The notes beneath the pieces were generated by a model, which had not been told where the DNA came from, searched no databases, and saw only the letters and a program-made list of their open reading frames with translations. Position numbers and translations under genes: made by a program. A stretch of 6,074 bases of DNA from Pseudomonadota bacterium (lineage in GTDB: Bacteria; Desulfobacterota; Syntrophia; Syntrophales; JADFWA01), in assembly GCA_030612385.1 (NCBI GenBank), contig JAUWNZ010000083.1, positions 1 through 6,074 of the forward strand, written 5' to 3'. Positions 1-6,074 of the stretch are shown here, one piece after another. Each line of letters opens with the position of its first letter. Position 1 is the first letter of the stretch.

Positions 1-32
1 AGCGTTCCTGTAAGCCAATCTTTCGCTGCCAT
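1..32 (-). CDS. 5' end of an unidentified gene downstream of glnS (partial)
   Basis: Only the first ten codons and two bases are present, reading MAAKDWLTGT from an ATG at 32-30; the gene continues past the left edge. The start is well supported by a near-perfect Shine-Dalgarno, AGGAGGAAC, at about 36-44 on the minus strand, a few bases before the ATG. The gene begins 40 bp after the glnS stop codon, on the same strand, with no terminator hairpin between, so it is probably co-transcribed with glnS. The visible residues are too few to assign a family and show no signal peptide. Confidence 0.6.
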   Translation of the reverse strand, partial: MAAKDWLTGT

Positions 33-72
33 TTGTTCCTCCTGATTTTCCTGAAAAAGGGCCTCGACATTA

Positions 73-1761
73 TCACCTTTTGTTCGCGATCTTTGCCCAT
101 GAATCTCGCAATGTTACGGTTCGGTTGAATACAATCTTATCGGAAGAGTCAACAGTATCCACACAGAAGTAGCCAAGTCTCTCAAACTGGAATCGACTTC
201 CAGACGCAGCATCCGCCAGCAGGCTTGGCTCCAACCGGCATGACCTGAGAGTTTCCAGCGATTTTGGATTTAGATACTCCTTATAATCAGAACCTTCCTC
301 CAGAGGATTGGCGACGCGAAAAAGACGGTCGTAAAGGCGTACTTCGGCAGGGACGGAGTGAACCGCCGATACCCAGTGGATGGTTGCTTTGACCTTCCGG
401 CCATCGGGGGCAAACCCGCTTCGTGTTTCCGGGTCGTAGGTGCAGTGAACTTCGATCACTTCTGCGGTATCCGGATCTTTAACGACGCTCACGCACTTTA
501 TAAGGTATCCATAGCGGAGACGCACTTCTCTGCCGATAGATAAGCGGTAAAACTTTTTGAGCGGGGTCTCCTGGAAATCTTCTTGCTCTATATACAGTAC
601 CTTGGAGAACGGCACCTTTCGGGATCCCATTTCGGTATTCTTGGGGTGATAAGGACAATCGAACTCCTCAACCTGTCCTTCCGGGTAGTTATCAATAACC
701 ACACGAAGAGGATTGAGCACAGCCATAACGCGCGGAGCTCTTTCATTAAGATCTTCCCGGACACAGTTCTCAAGTAAAGCCATATCGACAAGATTATCAT
801 TTCTGGCTACTCCGATACGCTCACAGAAGTCGCGAATCGCTTCGGAGGTGAAACCCCGTCTTCGCATACCTGCAAGGGTAGGCATCTGCGGGTCATCCCA
901 TCCGCTGACAATTCCTCTTTCCACTAATTCGATAAGTATACGTTTACTCAAAACAGTAAAGCTGAGGTTGAGACGGGCAAACTCGATCTGCTGTGGATGA
1001 TATTTCACTTTCAATTCATCCAGAAACCAGTCATAAAGAGGCCGGTTGTTTTCAAACTCCAGGGTACAAATCGAATGGGTGATCCTCTCGATGGAGTCCG
1101 AGAGACAATGTGTAAAATCGTACATCGGATAGATGCACCACCGATCCCCGGTTCGATAGTGACTCTCTTTTTTAATTCGGTAAATAACAGGATCTCGCAT
1201 TGTGATATTAGGAGAGGTCATGTCAATTTTGGCCCGAAGCACATGGGTTCCTTCCTCAAACTCTCCGGCCCGCATACGTTCGAACAAATCCAGGTTTTCT
1301 TCCACCGATCTGTTGCAATAGGGACTTTCTTTGCCGGGTTTTGTGAAGGTGCCCCGGTACTCTCGAATCTCATCAGCGCTCAAGCTGCACACGAAGGCCT
1401 TGCCCTCCTTGATCAGTTGCAAGGCATACCGATACAGTTTCTCATAGTAATCAGAGGCGTAATATAAACGGTCATTCCAGTCAAAACCCAGCCATTTCAC
1501 ATCTCGAATGATCGAATCCACATACTCCATGCTTTCCCCGCTTGGATCCGTGTCATCCATACGCAAATTACAGGTAGTCCCATACTGGGCGGCGATACCA
1601 AAATTGAGGCAGACAGACTTGGCATGTCCGATATGGAGGTATCCATTCGGTTCGGGCGGAAATCGGGTGGCCACGCGCCCTTGATGCTTGTTGGTTTTCA
1701 AGTCGTCTTCGATAATATCCCTGATAAAATCAGACGGAAGAGATGAATTTATTTGGTCCAT
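73..1761 (-). CDS. glnS: Glutaminyl-tRNA synthetase (GlnRS, class I)
   Basis: Charges tRNA-Gln with glutamine using ATP, in the cytoplasm. The 562-residue product is close to the usual length (E. coli about 554). The class I HIGH signature lies at 43-46 within [15 protein letters not shown] (35-49), and the KMSKS-type loop is VLSKR (270-274). The strongly GlnRS-like stretch YPMYDFTHC (211-219) carries the substrate-pocket Tyr and His. The Rossmann catalytic core with its acceptor-binding insertion spans about 28-340, and the beta-barrel anticodon-binding domains about 341-555, ending in the typical [13 protein letters not shown]. The substrate-site segment [11 protein letters not shown] (67-77) departs from the RFDDTNP form usual in gamma-proteobacteria but keeps the DD. 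The start is supported by GGGAGAAAGGA upstream. Its presence implies direct Gln-tRNA charging, rather than sole reliance on the GatCAB amidotransferase route. The 277-bp upstream gap suggests its own promoter. Confidence 0.97.
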   Translation of the reverse strand: MDQINSSLPSDFIRDIIEDDLKTNKHQGRVATRFPPEPNGYLHIGHAKSVCLNFGIAAQYGTTCNLRMDDTDPSGESMEYVDSIIRDVKWLGFDWNDRLYYASDYYEKLYRYALQLIKEGKAFVCSLSADEIREYRGTFTKPGKESPYCNRSVEENLDLFERMRAGEFEEGTHVLRAKIDMTSPNITMRDPVIYRIKKESHYRTGDRWCIYPMYDFTHCLSDSIERITHSICTLEFENNRPLYDWFLDELKVKYHPQQIEFARLNLSFTVLSKRILIELVERGIVSGWDDPQMPTLAGMRRRGFTSEAIRDFCERIGVARNDNLVDMALLENCVREDLNERAPRVMAVLNPLRVVIDNYPEGQVEEFDCPYHPKNTEMGSRKVPFSKVLYIEQEDFQETPLKKFYRLSIGREVRLRYGYLIKCVSVVKDPDTAEVIEVHCTYDPETRSGFAPDGRKVKATIHWVSAVHSVPAEVRLYDRLFRVANPLEEGSDYKEYLNPKSLETLRSCRLEPSLLADAASGSRFQFERLGYFCVDTVDSSDKIVFNRTVTLRDSWAKIANKR

Positions 1762-1787
1762 GGATATAGTTTCCTTTCTCCCGGTTT

Positions 1788-1816
1788 ATATTAGCAAAAA
1801 GGGCTCACACTTTTAA
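1788..1816 (-). promoter_or_regulatory. Candidate sigma-70-type promoter of glnS
   Basis: On the minus strand a -35-like TTAAAA (1811-1816) and a -10-like TAATAT (1788-1793) are separated by 17 bp; each matches its consensus at 4 of 6 positions. Transcription would begin around 1780, leaving a very short leader that still holds the Shine-Dalgarno of glnS. The -35 box overlaps an arm of the inverted repeat at 1812-1832. This is AT-rich intergenic DNA, so the match could be chance. Confidence 0.35.
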
Positions 1817-1832
1817 ATGTACCACATTTAAA
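1812..1832. repeat. Perfect 9+9 bp inverted repeat upstream of glnS (candidate operator)
   Basis: The arms TTTAAATGT (1812-1820) and ACATTTAAA (1824-1832) are exact reverse complements around a 3-bp ACC spacer. The site lies 51-71 bp upstream of the glnS start and overlaps its candidate -35 box. No T-run follows on either strand and the stem is AT-rich, so it is a poor intrinsic terminator. The short spacer suits a protein-binding dyad better. I do not recognise it as the site of a known regulator. Confidence 0.55.
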
Positions 1833-1949
1833 GTCAGAATTCCGCCATTTTTTATTCTTCAGCACAGAACTATCTCCGGTGTGGATGAGATCATACACAG
1901 AAATAATGATGAACAAAACACCTGAAGCATTCGAGGATTCCGGAGGCGA

Positions 1950-1970
1950 GGGTTAAGGGAGAGGGGAGGG
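1950..1970 (+). other. Potential G-quadruplex motif in a polypurine tract
   Basis: The plus strand carries four G-runs in the pattern G3-N4-G3-N3-G4-N1-G3 (loops TTAA, AGA and A). This satisfies the usual G3+N1-7 rule for intramolecular quadruplexes. It lies within a purine-rich stretch from about 1933 to 1973, between the DUF1302 stop and glnS. Because the flanking genes are on the minus strand, the G-rich strand is their template strand and the RNA would be C-rich. Only the pattern is seen; folding is not shown. Confidence 0.5.
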
Positions 1971-2004
1971 CGGCCATTGAGTTAAGATGTTTTACGTTAT
2001 TTTG

Positions 2005-2030
2005 CTCGATAGCCTGACAGGAGTAGCGAG
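2005..2030 (-). terminator. Stem-loop just after the DUF1302 gene (possible weak terminator)
   Basis: Starting 9 nt after the DUF1302 stop codon, the transcript can fold with CTCG pairing to CGAG, an inner TA/TA pair, and CCT pairing to AGG around a GTC loop. The stem has one mismatch and a small asymmetric bulge. The bases that follow are CAAAATAACG, not a U-run, so this does not meet the standard for an intrinsic terminator. It may instead mark an mRNA 3' end or protect against exonucleases. Confidence 0.3.
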
Positions 2031-2038
2031 TTCAGAGG

Positions 2039-3502
2039 TCAAAAGCTGTACTTTACTTCGAACCCTATGTTATCCCACTTATCATACATGCCATAGATGT
2101 CATCAGACGGCCCGGTAAAGCCGGTATACCGGACCTGCGCGCTGATATAATCGGAAAATGCCCAGGAGAGAGTATCTTTAAACTTCCAGCTACCCTCGGG
2201 TCTGTAATAAAAAGAGGCAGTAAGCTTCAATCTGTTGCTGTACCATTTCTTAGATATGGAACATAAAGCGGTTGGATCAAATCTCTTCATCCTGCAGCCG
2301 AGACTTCTGAAACTGTCATCATGCCCGAATTGATACTTCCCGCTTAACTGAAAGAGGGTATTTATTTCTCCATGCCACCAGTTGGTTTCAAGTGAGAAGA
2401 TGCTCTTTAAGTTGTCCCTTTTGGCTACCCCGTCTGACAAAAAAGACTCCTTTGCGCTTACATAATGATTGAGGGTGTATAAAAATTCCATCCGCCATAC
2501 CCAGTTGCGCCCCCAAAACCAATTTCCCTTGTCCACATTTGCCCCGAATTGATGGATACGAGTATGTTTTTGCTCTTTGTAACACTCCGAAATTCCTGTA
2601 ATGGGGTTGATTCTGTAACCCCTGCCAAACATGGTGGGATAATCGTTCCAGGTATAAAAGTATATGAGACTGGCGTCCCAGCCGTTTTTTACCATATTGA
2701 ATCTTATTGCGAACTCATGATCTTTCAGGGATGTTGATGATGGTTTATCCTTCTTCTCTACAGAGCAGGAAGAAGAGGATGGTATAGCGGGATACCACCA
2801 GACAGAATCCCTCGGTGGGCTTATTGAGGGCTCAAAATCAGGGACCCAGACAAACTGGAGATAGTAGTCCGACCAGAAATAGGTGGTATTGGCCATCCAC
2901 GTAGGGATTCTCCTCCATTCATAATCGTCCTGACCTCCATTTACCGATTCCCTTGCATCCTCAGGGTTGATGATATCTATACATTTCCCATCCATCTTGC
3001 CCCATACGACCTGCTGCTTTCCCAATTTGATAAACCACTTGTCATAGACAAGATTCAGGTATAATTCCCGCATAATCTCTTTGAAGGAATTGTAATTCTC
3101 TAACTCTTTTTCCACGCGCCGGGGGAAATGTGCACCTTTGTCCCAATCATACAGGGCGTCATAGAGGAGGTGTTCCACGTTTATGACCTCCAGGTGATCA
3201 GAAATCCTGTAGCGGAATTCAAATTCCGCATTCCACTCGATCATCTGAAAGTCCCAATCCTTGACCCTGTGCCCTTTACCCACATCACTGCTCTTGCCAT
3301 GGAGATCAATATCCGTTTTGTTCTTTAAAAAACCCCTGATCTCCAGCTTTGGCACAGACTCCTCAACATGGTCGCAAACCCTGCCGACAGGATCGAAGCT
3401 GCTTATCTCGGAGGCTTCCACGCTTGCGACAAAGAAAAATAAAATTACTATCTTAAAAATAAAAAATGCCTCAAGACACGGTAATAAACGGTAAATTTTC
3501 AT
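2039..3502 (-). CDS. DUF1302-family outer-membrane beta-barrel protein
   Basis: Predicted outer-membrane protein of 487 residues. An N-terminal signal peptide (MKIYRLLP, then a hydrophobic stretch at about 12-26) probably ends at VEA-SE, near residue 30. The family hallmark LGKQQVVWGKMDGKCIDIINPEDARE is at 160-185. The rest is Trp/Tyr-rich with alternating polar and hydrophobic residues, as in beta-strands, and the chain ends VKYSF with the C-terminal Phe expected for BAM-inserted barrels. A Ser/Lys-rich stretch at 242-260 looks like a surface loop. An ATG 30 bp further upstream (3532) is in frame, but it would put charged MEYIESRKTA before the signal peptide. The ATG at 3502 overlaps the DUF1329 stop as ATGA, the usual sign of translational coupling, and was chosen. 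The function of DUF1302 is not established; a role in transport of hydrophobic molecules is inferred from its pairing with a LolA-like protein. Six cysteines in the mature chain are unusual for a barrel. Confidence 0.85.
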   Translation of the reverse strand: MKIYRLLPCLEAFFIFKIVILFFFVASVEASEISSFDPVGRVCDHVEESVPKLEIRGFLKNKTDIDLHGKSSDVGKGHRVKDWDFQMIEWNAEFEFRYRISDHLEVINVEHLLYDALYDWDKGAHFPRRVEKELENYNSFKEIMRELYLNLVYDKWFIKLGKQQVVWGKMDGKCIDIINPEDARESVNGGQDDYEWRRIPTWMANTTYFWSDYYLQFVWVPDFEPSISPPRDSVWWYPAIPSSSSCSVEKKDKPSSTSLKDHEFAIRFNMVKNGWDASLIYFYTWNDYPTMFGRGYRINPITGISECYKEQKHTRIHQFGANVDKGNWFWGRNWVWRMEFLYTLNHYVSAKESFLSDGVAKRDNLKSIFSLETNWWHGEINTLFQLSGKYQFGHDDSFRSLGCRMKRFDPTALCSISKKWYSNRLKLTASFYYRPEGSWKFKDTLSWAFSDYISAQVRYTGFTGPSDDIYGMYDKWDNIGFEVKYSF

Positions 3503-4590
3503 TGCTGTTTTTCTGCTTTCAATGTATTCCAAAACTCCCGTCTTACTTGAGGTTCAGGAGGCAGATCTGAGATATGTCTTACAGGCGGCAGGTTTCTTGC
3601 CTCCCTCCAGAAGTATTCCTTTCCCATTGTTGCCGGCAAGAACTCTCCGTCGTCAAACCGTTGTTCAAACCTCCAGTCATAGTTCCGGCGGACAACTCTC
3701 CTCTTGGTGACAAGGTCTATACCGTTCCATTGGGATATAACCCAATAATTTAATGGCTTAATCTGCTCCCACAATTTATCCATTATCAGAGAGCGCCTTC
3801 CTTTTTTATCGAATTGCTCTTCATGAAGATCTAAAAGATTCTTCTTCTCCACCCAGGTTACTCTCTTACTTAGATAATAATCGGGATTGATACGATTCCT
3901 GCTTTCCACGACAAGACACTCATTGCCATTATAGACATCCTCTCCTATAATCGTGTGATCTTCCTCCCATGGCCGTCGTAGAAGAAAGTCATCATAACGA
4001 AGCACAGAGCCAAGCCAATGGTTATCTTTTGCCTTTGTAGGAGATCTCCGATATCTCCTCAACTCATGCACCCAGTTCCAGCCCTCTATATCCTTTATAT
4101 GCTTCTCTTCAGAGGTCAGGTAGATATAGTACAGCCACCCCCTGTATCTCCTTTCCGGTGGTGAGAGGTAAATGCCGGCAGTTTTTGTCATGATATCGCC
4201 CGGTCTGATACCATCGAGTGTTAAAAGGCTTGTCGGGTCTTTGTAATAGTACTTCTCCTTCCATAACCACTCATAGACATTAATGTGTCCACCGGCGGTC
4301 ACGATCACCGCGCGCTCAAACTTGTCCCAGCACCTATCGGGATGGGTGTTGATATCCACATAAGTAATTAGTTCCAACCCAGTATATCCATATTCCTTTA
4401 TCTCTTTCTTTTCCTGATCCGTCAGCTTTGTTTTTCCCTGCTGGAGCCGGGCCAACACAGGATCTTTGATGAGACTTTTTGGGTTTATCCACTGTGCACA
4501 ATGGGAGATATCCGGAGCAAAAAAGATAAACAGGCAAATTATTGCAGCCCACAGCCCAGTCACATACTTTCGTCTTTTATTTTCCATCAT
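3499..4590 (-). CDS. DUF1329 (LolA/LolB-like fold) periplasmic protein
   Basis: Exported protein of 363 residues, full length for the family. A signal peptide is visible: basic MMENKRRK, a hydrophobic core at about 11-25, and probable cleavage near SHC-AQ (29-33). The residues before Cys31 do not form a proper lipobox, so a lipoprotein is possible but not favoured. Family-type segments are GWNWVHELRRYRRSP (170-184), RRPWEEDHTIIGED (205-218) and YDWRFEQRFDDGEFLP (304-319). DUF1329 belongs to the LolA/LolB-like group, whose half-barrel fold binds lipids or lipoproteins in the periplasm; the cargo here is unknown. The first of two tandem ATGs (4588-4590) was chosen because GGAGAAGGG lies 9 nt upstream. 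The stop overlaps the start of the DUF1302 gene by ATGA, so the two are co-expressed and probably work together at the outer membrane. The upstream J-protein gene is 97 bp away with no clear terminator. Confidence 0.85.
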   Translation of the reverse strand: MMENKRRKYVTGLWAAIICLFIFFAPDISHCAQWINPKSLIKDPVLARLQQGKTKLTDQEKKEIKEYGYTGLELITYVDINTHPDRCWDKFERAVIVTAGGHINVYEWLWKEKYYYKDPTSLLTLDGIRPGDIMTKTAGIYLSPPERRYRGWLYYIYLTSEEKHIKDIEGWNWVHELRRYRRSPTKAKDNHWLGSVLRYDDFLLRRPWEEDHTIIGEDVYNGNECLVVESRNRINPDYYLSKRVTWVEKKNLLDLHEEQFDKKGRRSLIMDKLWEQIKPLNYWVISQWNGIDLVTKRRVVRRNYDWRFEQRFDDGEFLPATMGKEYFWREARNLPPVRHISDLPPEPQVRREFWNTLKAEKQQ

Positions 4591-4687
4591 CGTCCGTTGC
4601 CCTTCTCCATGGTAGAAAGTTTACATAACATATCTTATCAGACATTAAAATTAAGTTGTTCTTAGTGCCTAAAAGCAGTTCTTGCAG

Positions 4688-5620
4688 TTATAAACCCTCT
4701 TCAGACAATTTTTTTATGAGTTCGGTTTGCTTTTTGGTAAGTTTTTTTGGGACAGTCACATTGATCTTGACATATTGATCGCCTTTTCCGGCGCCTTTGA
4801 GATGTGGAATGCCAAAGCCTTTCATCCTTATCTTTGTGTTGTTTCGAGTTCCGGCAGGAATTTTGATCCTTTTTGTGGGTCCGGAAAGCGTTGGCACGTC
4901 AATCGATGTGCCGAGCGCCGCCTGGGAAAAAGTGATCGATTTCTCTATATATATATTATTTTCGTCCCTTGTATAAATTGGATTTGGGATTATGTTTATC
5001 TTTAGATACATGTTGCCTGGCGGACCGCCATTTATACCAGGCAATCCCTTTCCGGAAAGTCTCAATTTTTTACCGGAGCTGATTCCAGGAGGTATTTTTA
5101 TGGTAATCTCTTCCGTTACCCCCTTTTTTTTGACGGAGAGTCGCTTATCAGCGCCAAACGCTGCCTCTTCAAGGGTTACTGATATATTATACTCAAGATC
5201 TTCCCCTTTTCGCGCCACTGGCTGTCTGCCCATCTGTTCCCCGAATATCTCACTGAAGGGATCGGTAGCGCCTTGTGTGTAGTATCTTTTCTTTTTGCCG
5301 CCTCCGAAACCGTTCATACTGCTAAAACTAAAACCAAAGCCTCTCAATATATCGTTGAGATCGAATCCCCTGAATATGTCTTCCTGTGAGAATCTTTGGC
5401 TGAATGTATCCGATCCAAACGTATCGTACTTCTTGCGTTTTTCGGGATCACTTAAAACTGCATAGGCCTCGCTTATCTTTTTGAACCTTTCCTCTGCTTT
5501 TTTGTCGTCTGGATTCCTGTCAGGATGATACTTGAGCGCAAGCTTCCTGTAAGCCTTTTTTATGTCCTCTGCGCCGGCCTTTTTATCTACACCTAACACC
5601 TTATAATAGTCTTCAGCCAT
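4688..5620 (-). CDS. DnaJ/CbpA-type J-domain co-chaperone (type II, no zinc finger)
   Basis: Cytoplasmic Hsp40 co-chaperone that stimulates DnaK ATPase and delivers clients. The J domain spans 4-69 with the essential HPD at 32-34 and the following [19 protein letters not shown] helix. A Gly/Phe-rich linker (about 69-110) contains [14 protein letters not shown], and the two C-terminal beta-sandwich client-binding domains lie at about 140-215 and 216-295. The CxxCxGxG zinc-finger repeats of classical DnaJ are absent, so this is a type II J protein. Its 310 residues match CbpA (about 306), though in this lineage the CbpA name is only by similarity. AGGTGGAAGGG and a nearer AGGG precede the ATG. 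No dnaK, grpE or cbpM lies in the window. The upstream gap holds a candidate promoter, a palindrome and a leader hairpin, which may control it. Confidence 0.94.
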   Translation of the reverse strand: MAEDYYKVLGVDKKAGAEDIKKAYRKLALKYHPDRNPDDKKAEERFKKISEAYAVLSDPEKRKKYDTFGSDTFSQRFSQEDIFRGFDLNDILRGFGFSFSSMNGFGGGKKKRYYTQGATDPFSEIFGEQMGRQPVARKGEDLEYNISVTLEEAAFGADKRLSVKKKGVTEEITIKIPPGISSGKKLRLSGKGLPGINGGPPGNMYLKINIIPNPIYTRDENNIYIEKSITFSQAALGTSIDVPTLSGPTKRIKIPAGTRNNTKIRMKGFGIPHLKGAGKGDQYVKINVTVPKKLTKKQTELIKKLSEEGL

Positions 5621-5651
5621 AATGCCCTACCCTTCCACCTTTCATGCTTCG

Positions 5652-5672
5652 TTCCGGCCGATAGGCCGTGAA
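5652..5672 (-). other. GC-rich hairpin in the leader of the J-protein mRNA
   Basis: In the transcript, CGGCC and GGCCG pair around a 4-nt TATC loop (5655-5668), and flanking TTC/GAA adds three pairs beyond a single bulged A. The hairpin sits about 30-50 nt upstream of the ATG, just 5' of the Shine-Dalgarno region, and has no following U-run, so it is not a terminator. A leader or stability element is possible. Confidence 0.35.
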
Positions 5673-5685
5673 ATTTACGAAATGC

Positions 5686-5714
5686 AGTATTAAAGGATTT
5701 TATCTGTAAATCAA
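5686..5714 (-). promoter_or_regulatory. Candidate promoter of the J-protein gene
   Basis: On the minus strand a -35-like TTGATT (5709-5714) and a -10-like AATACT (5686-5691) are 17 bp apart, each matching the sigma-70 consensus at 4 of 6 positions. Transcription would start near 5679 and give a leader of about 60 nt that includes the hairpin at 5652-5672. No CIRCE element and no convincing sigma-32 -10 box were found. Confidence 0.35.
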
Positions 5715-5725
5715 GTAATACTTGA
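5711..5725. repeat. Perfect 15-bp palindrome (7+1+7), candidate operator of the J-protein gene
   Basis: TCAAGTA and TACTTGA are exact reverse complements around a single central A, about 91-105 bp upstream of the J-protein start. The site overlaps the candidate -35 box at 5709-5714, where a bound dimeric regulator would block or recruit RNA polymerase. I do not recognise it as a known heat-shock operator. Confidence 0.5.
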
Positions 5726-5896
5726 ACCAGCACCCGCCCCCCACAATCTCTCTACGAAATCTTTAGTCCAATAATCTCCATATTTTTAAGTATGTTAGAC
5801 TCAGAAGCTCACACATAACATTAAATAATCAGGTTGAGTGACAGTATAACTTTATTTCATCAGATTTCGCCGTTGGGGGTATCAGTATTCTTCAGT

Positions 5897-6074
5897 CTAT
5901 CCACCTGAGTAGTTCCTGTTAATCCAGTTTTTCACATCCGCGAAAGGATATCTTTCAAAGATGCCGAAAAAGGCGAGCTTCTTTATCTTCAGTTTAGAGA
6001 AGACAGGCGTATAAATACCGCAAAGAAACTTTGTCAGATTTAATACGGAAAAATGCTCTCCCACAACTCCGATA
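5897..6074 (-). CDS. 3' end of an unidentified gene (partial)
   Basis: An open frame enters from the right edge and ends at a TAG (5899-5897), giving 58 C-terminal residues. They begin IGVVGEHFSVLNLTKFLCG and include KKLAFFGIFERYPFADVKNW. The stretch is stop-free, on the same strand as every other gene here, with balanced aromatic, basic and acidic residues, so it looks like a genuine protein C-terminus. I could not assign it to a family. The J-protein gene starts 276 bp further on, so the two are probably separate transcription units. Confidence 0.6.
   Translation of the reverse strand, partial: IGVVGEHFSVLNLTKFLCGIYTPVFSKLKIKKLAFFGIFERYPFADVKNWINRNYSGG

Noticed and set aside
997..1467. 156-residue plus-strand open frame opposite glnS
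   Set aside because: It lies wholly antisense to a confidently identified GlnRS. Its protein shows no recognisable domain, so it is a shadow of the real gene.
1885..1956. 23-residue plus-strand frame starting MRSYTEIMMNK
   Set aside because: Very short, opposite in direction to all other genes, and with only a weak ribosome-binding site.
1891..1977. 28-residue minus-strand frame starting MAALPSPLTLASG in the gap before glnS
   Set aside because: No Shine-Dalgarno precedes it, its sequence is just the translation of the polypyrimidine/G-quadruplex tract, and no family is apparent.
3532..3532. Upstream ATG as the start of the DUF1302 gene
   Set aside because: It would precede the signal peptide with ten mostly charged or polar residues; the ATGA-overlapping start at 3502 fits better.
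4591..4687. Possible promoter for DUF1329 in the 97-bp gap after the J-protein gene
   Set aside because: The best pair (TTAATT, 16 bp, TATGTT) matches the consensus at only 3 and 4 of 6 positions in AT-rich DNA, which is not better than chance.
5726..5750. C-rich run (CCCGCCCCCC) upstream of the J-protein gene as a second quadruplex
   Set aside because: Only two adjacent G-runs exist on the complementary strand, fewer than the four needed for an intramolecular quadruplex.
5770..5850. Short 17-residue leader-peptide-like frame (MCELLSLTYLKIW) upstream of the J-protein gene
   Set aside because: No Shine-Dalgarno, no codon run typical of attenuation and no paired terminator/antiterminator structure.

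Overview
All recognisable genes lie on the minus strand, so transcription runs from the right edge (6074) to the left edge (1). In transcription order they are: the 3' end of an unidentified gene (5897-6074), a zinc-finger-less DnaJ/CbpA-type co-chaperone (4688-5620), a periplasmic DUF1329 protein (3499-4590), a DUF1302 outer-membrane beta-barrel (2039-3502), glutaminyl-tRNA synthetase glnS (73-1761), and the first ten codons of another gene (1-32).

The organism is a diderm (Gram-negative) bacterium. The DUF1302 protein has a signal peptide and ends in Phe, as beta-barrel proteins do, and DUF1329 belongs to the LolA/LolB-like group. A bacterial-type GlnRS, a DUF1302/DUF1329 pair and moderate GC suggest a proteobacterium or a Desulfobacterota-like ('deltaproteobacterial') lineage. 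That placement is inference from gene content, not from a marker search.

Layout: glnS probably has its own promoter in the 277-bp gap 1762-2038. That gap also holds a perfect 9+9 bp inverted repeat over the putative -35 box, a potential G-quadruplex tract, and a stem-loop just after the DUF1302 stop codon. The gene at the left edge starts 40 bp after glnS behind a near-perfect Shine-Dalgarno, with no terminator between, so the two are probably co-transcribed. DUF1329 and DUF1302 overlap by an ATGA and form a translationally coupled pair. The J-protein gene lies 97 bp upstream of that pair with no clear terminator between. The 276-bp gap 5621-5896 upstream of the J-protein gene has a plausible promoter, a perfect 15-bp palindrome over its -35 box, and a GC-rich leader hairpin. 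In the rest of that gap (about 5726-5896) I see nothing recognisable.

The DUF1329/DUF1302 pair is the least characterised part. By family it probably handles a hydrophobic cargo between periplasm and outer membrane. The RND/MMPL-type transporter that I recall often accompanying these families is not in the window. glnS and the J-protein are housekeeping genes. No mobile element, CRISPR array, tRNA or rRNA was seen.
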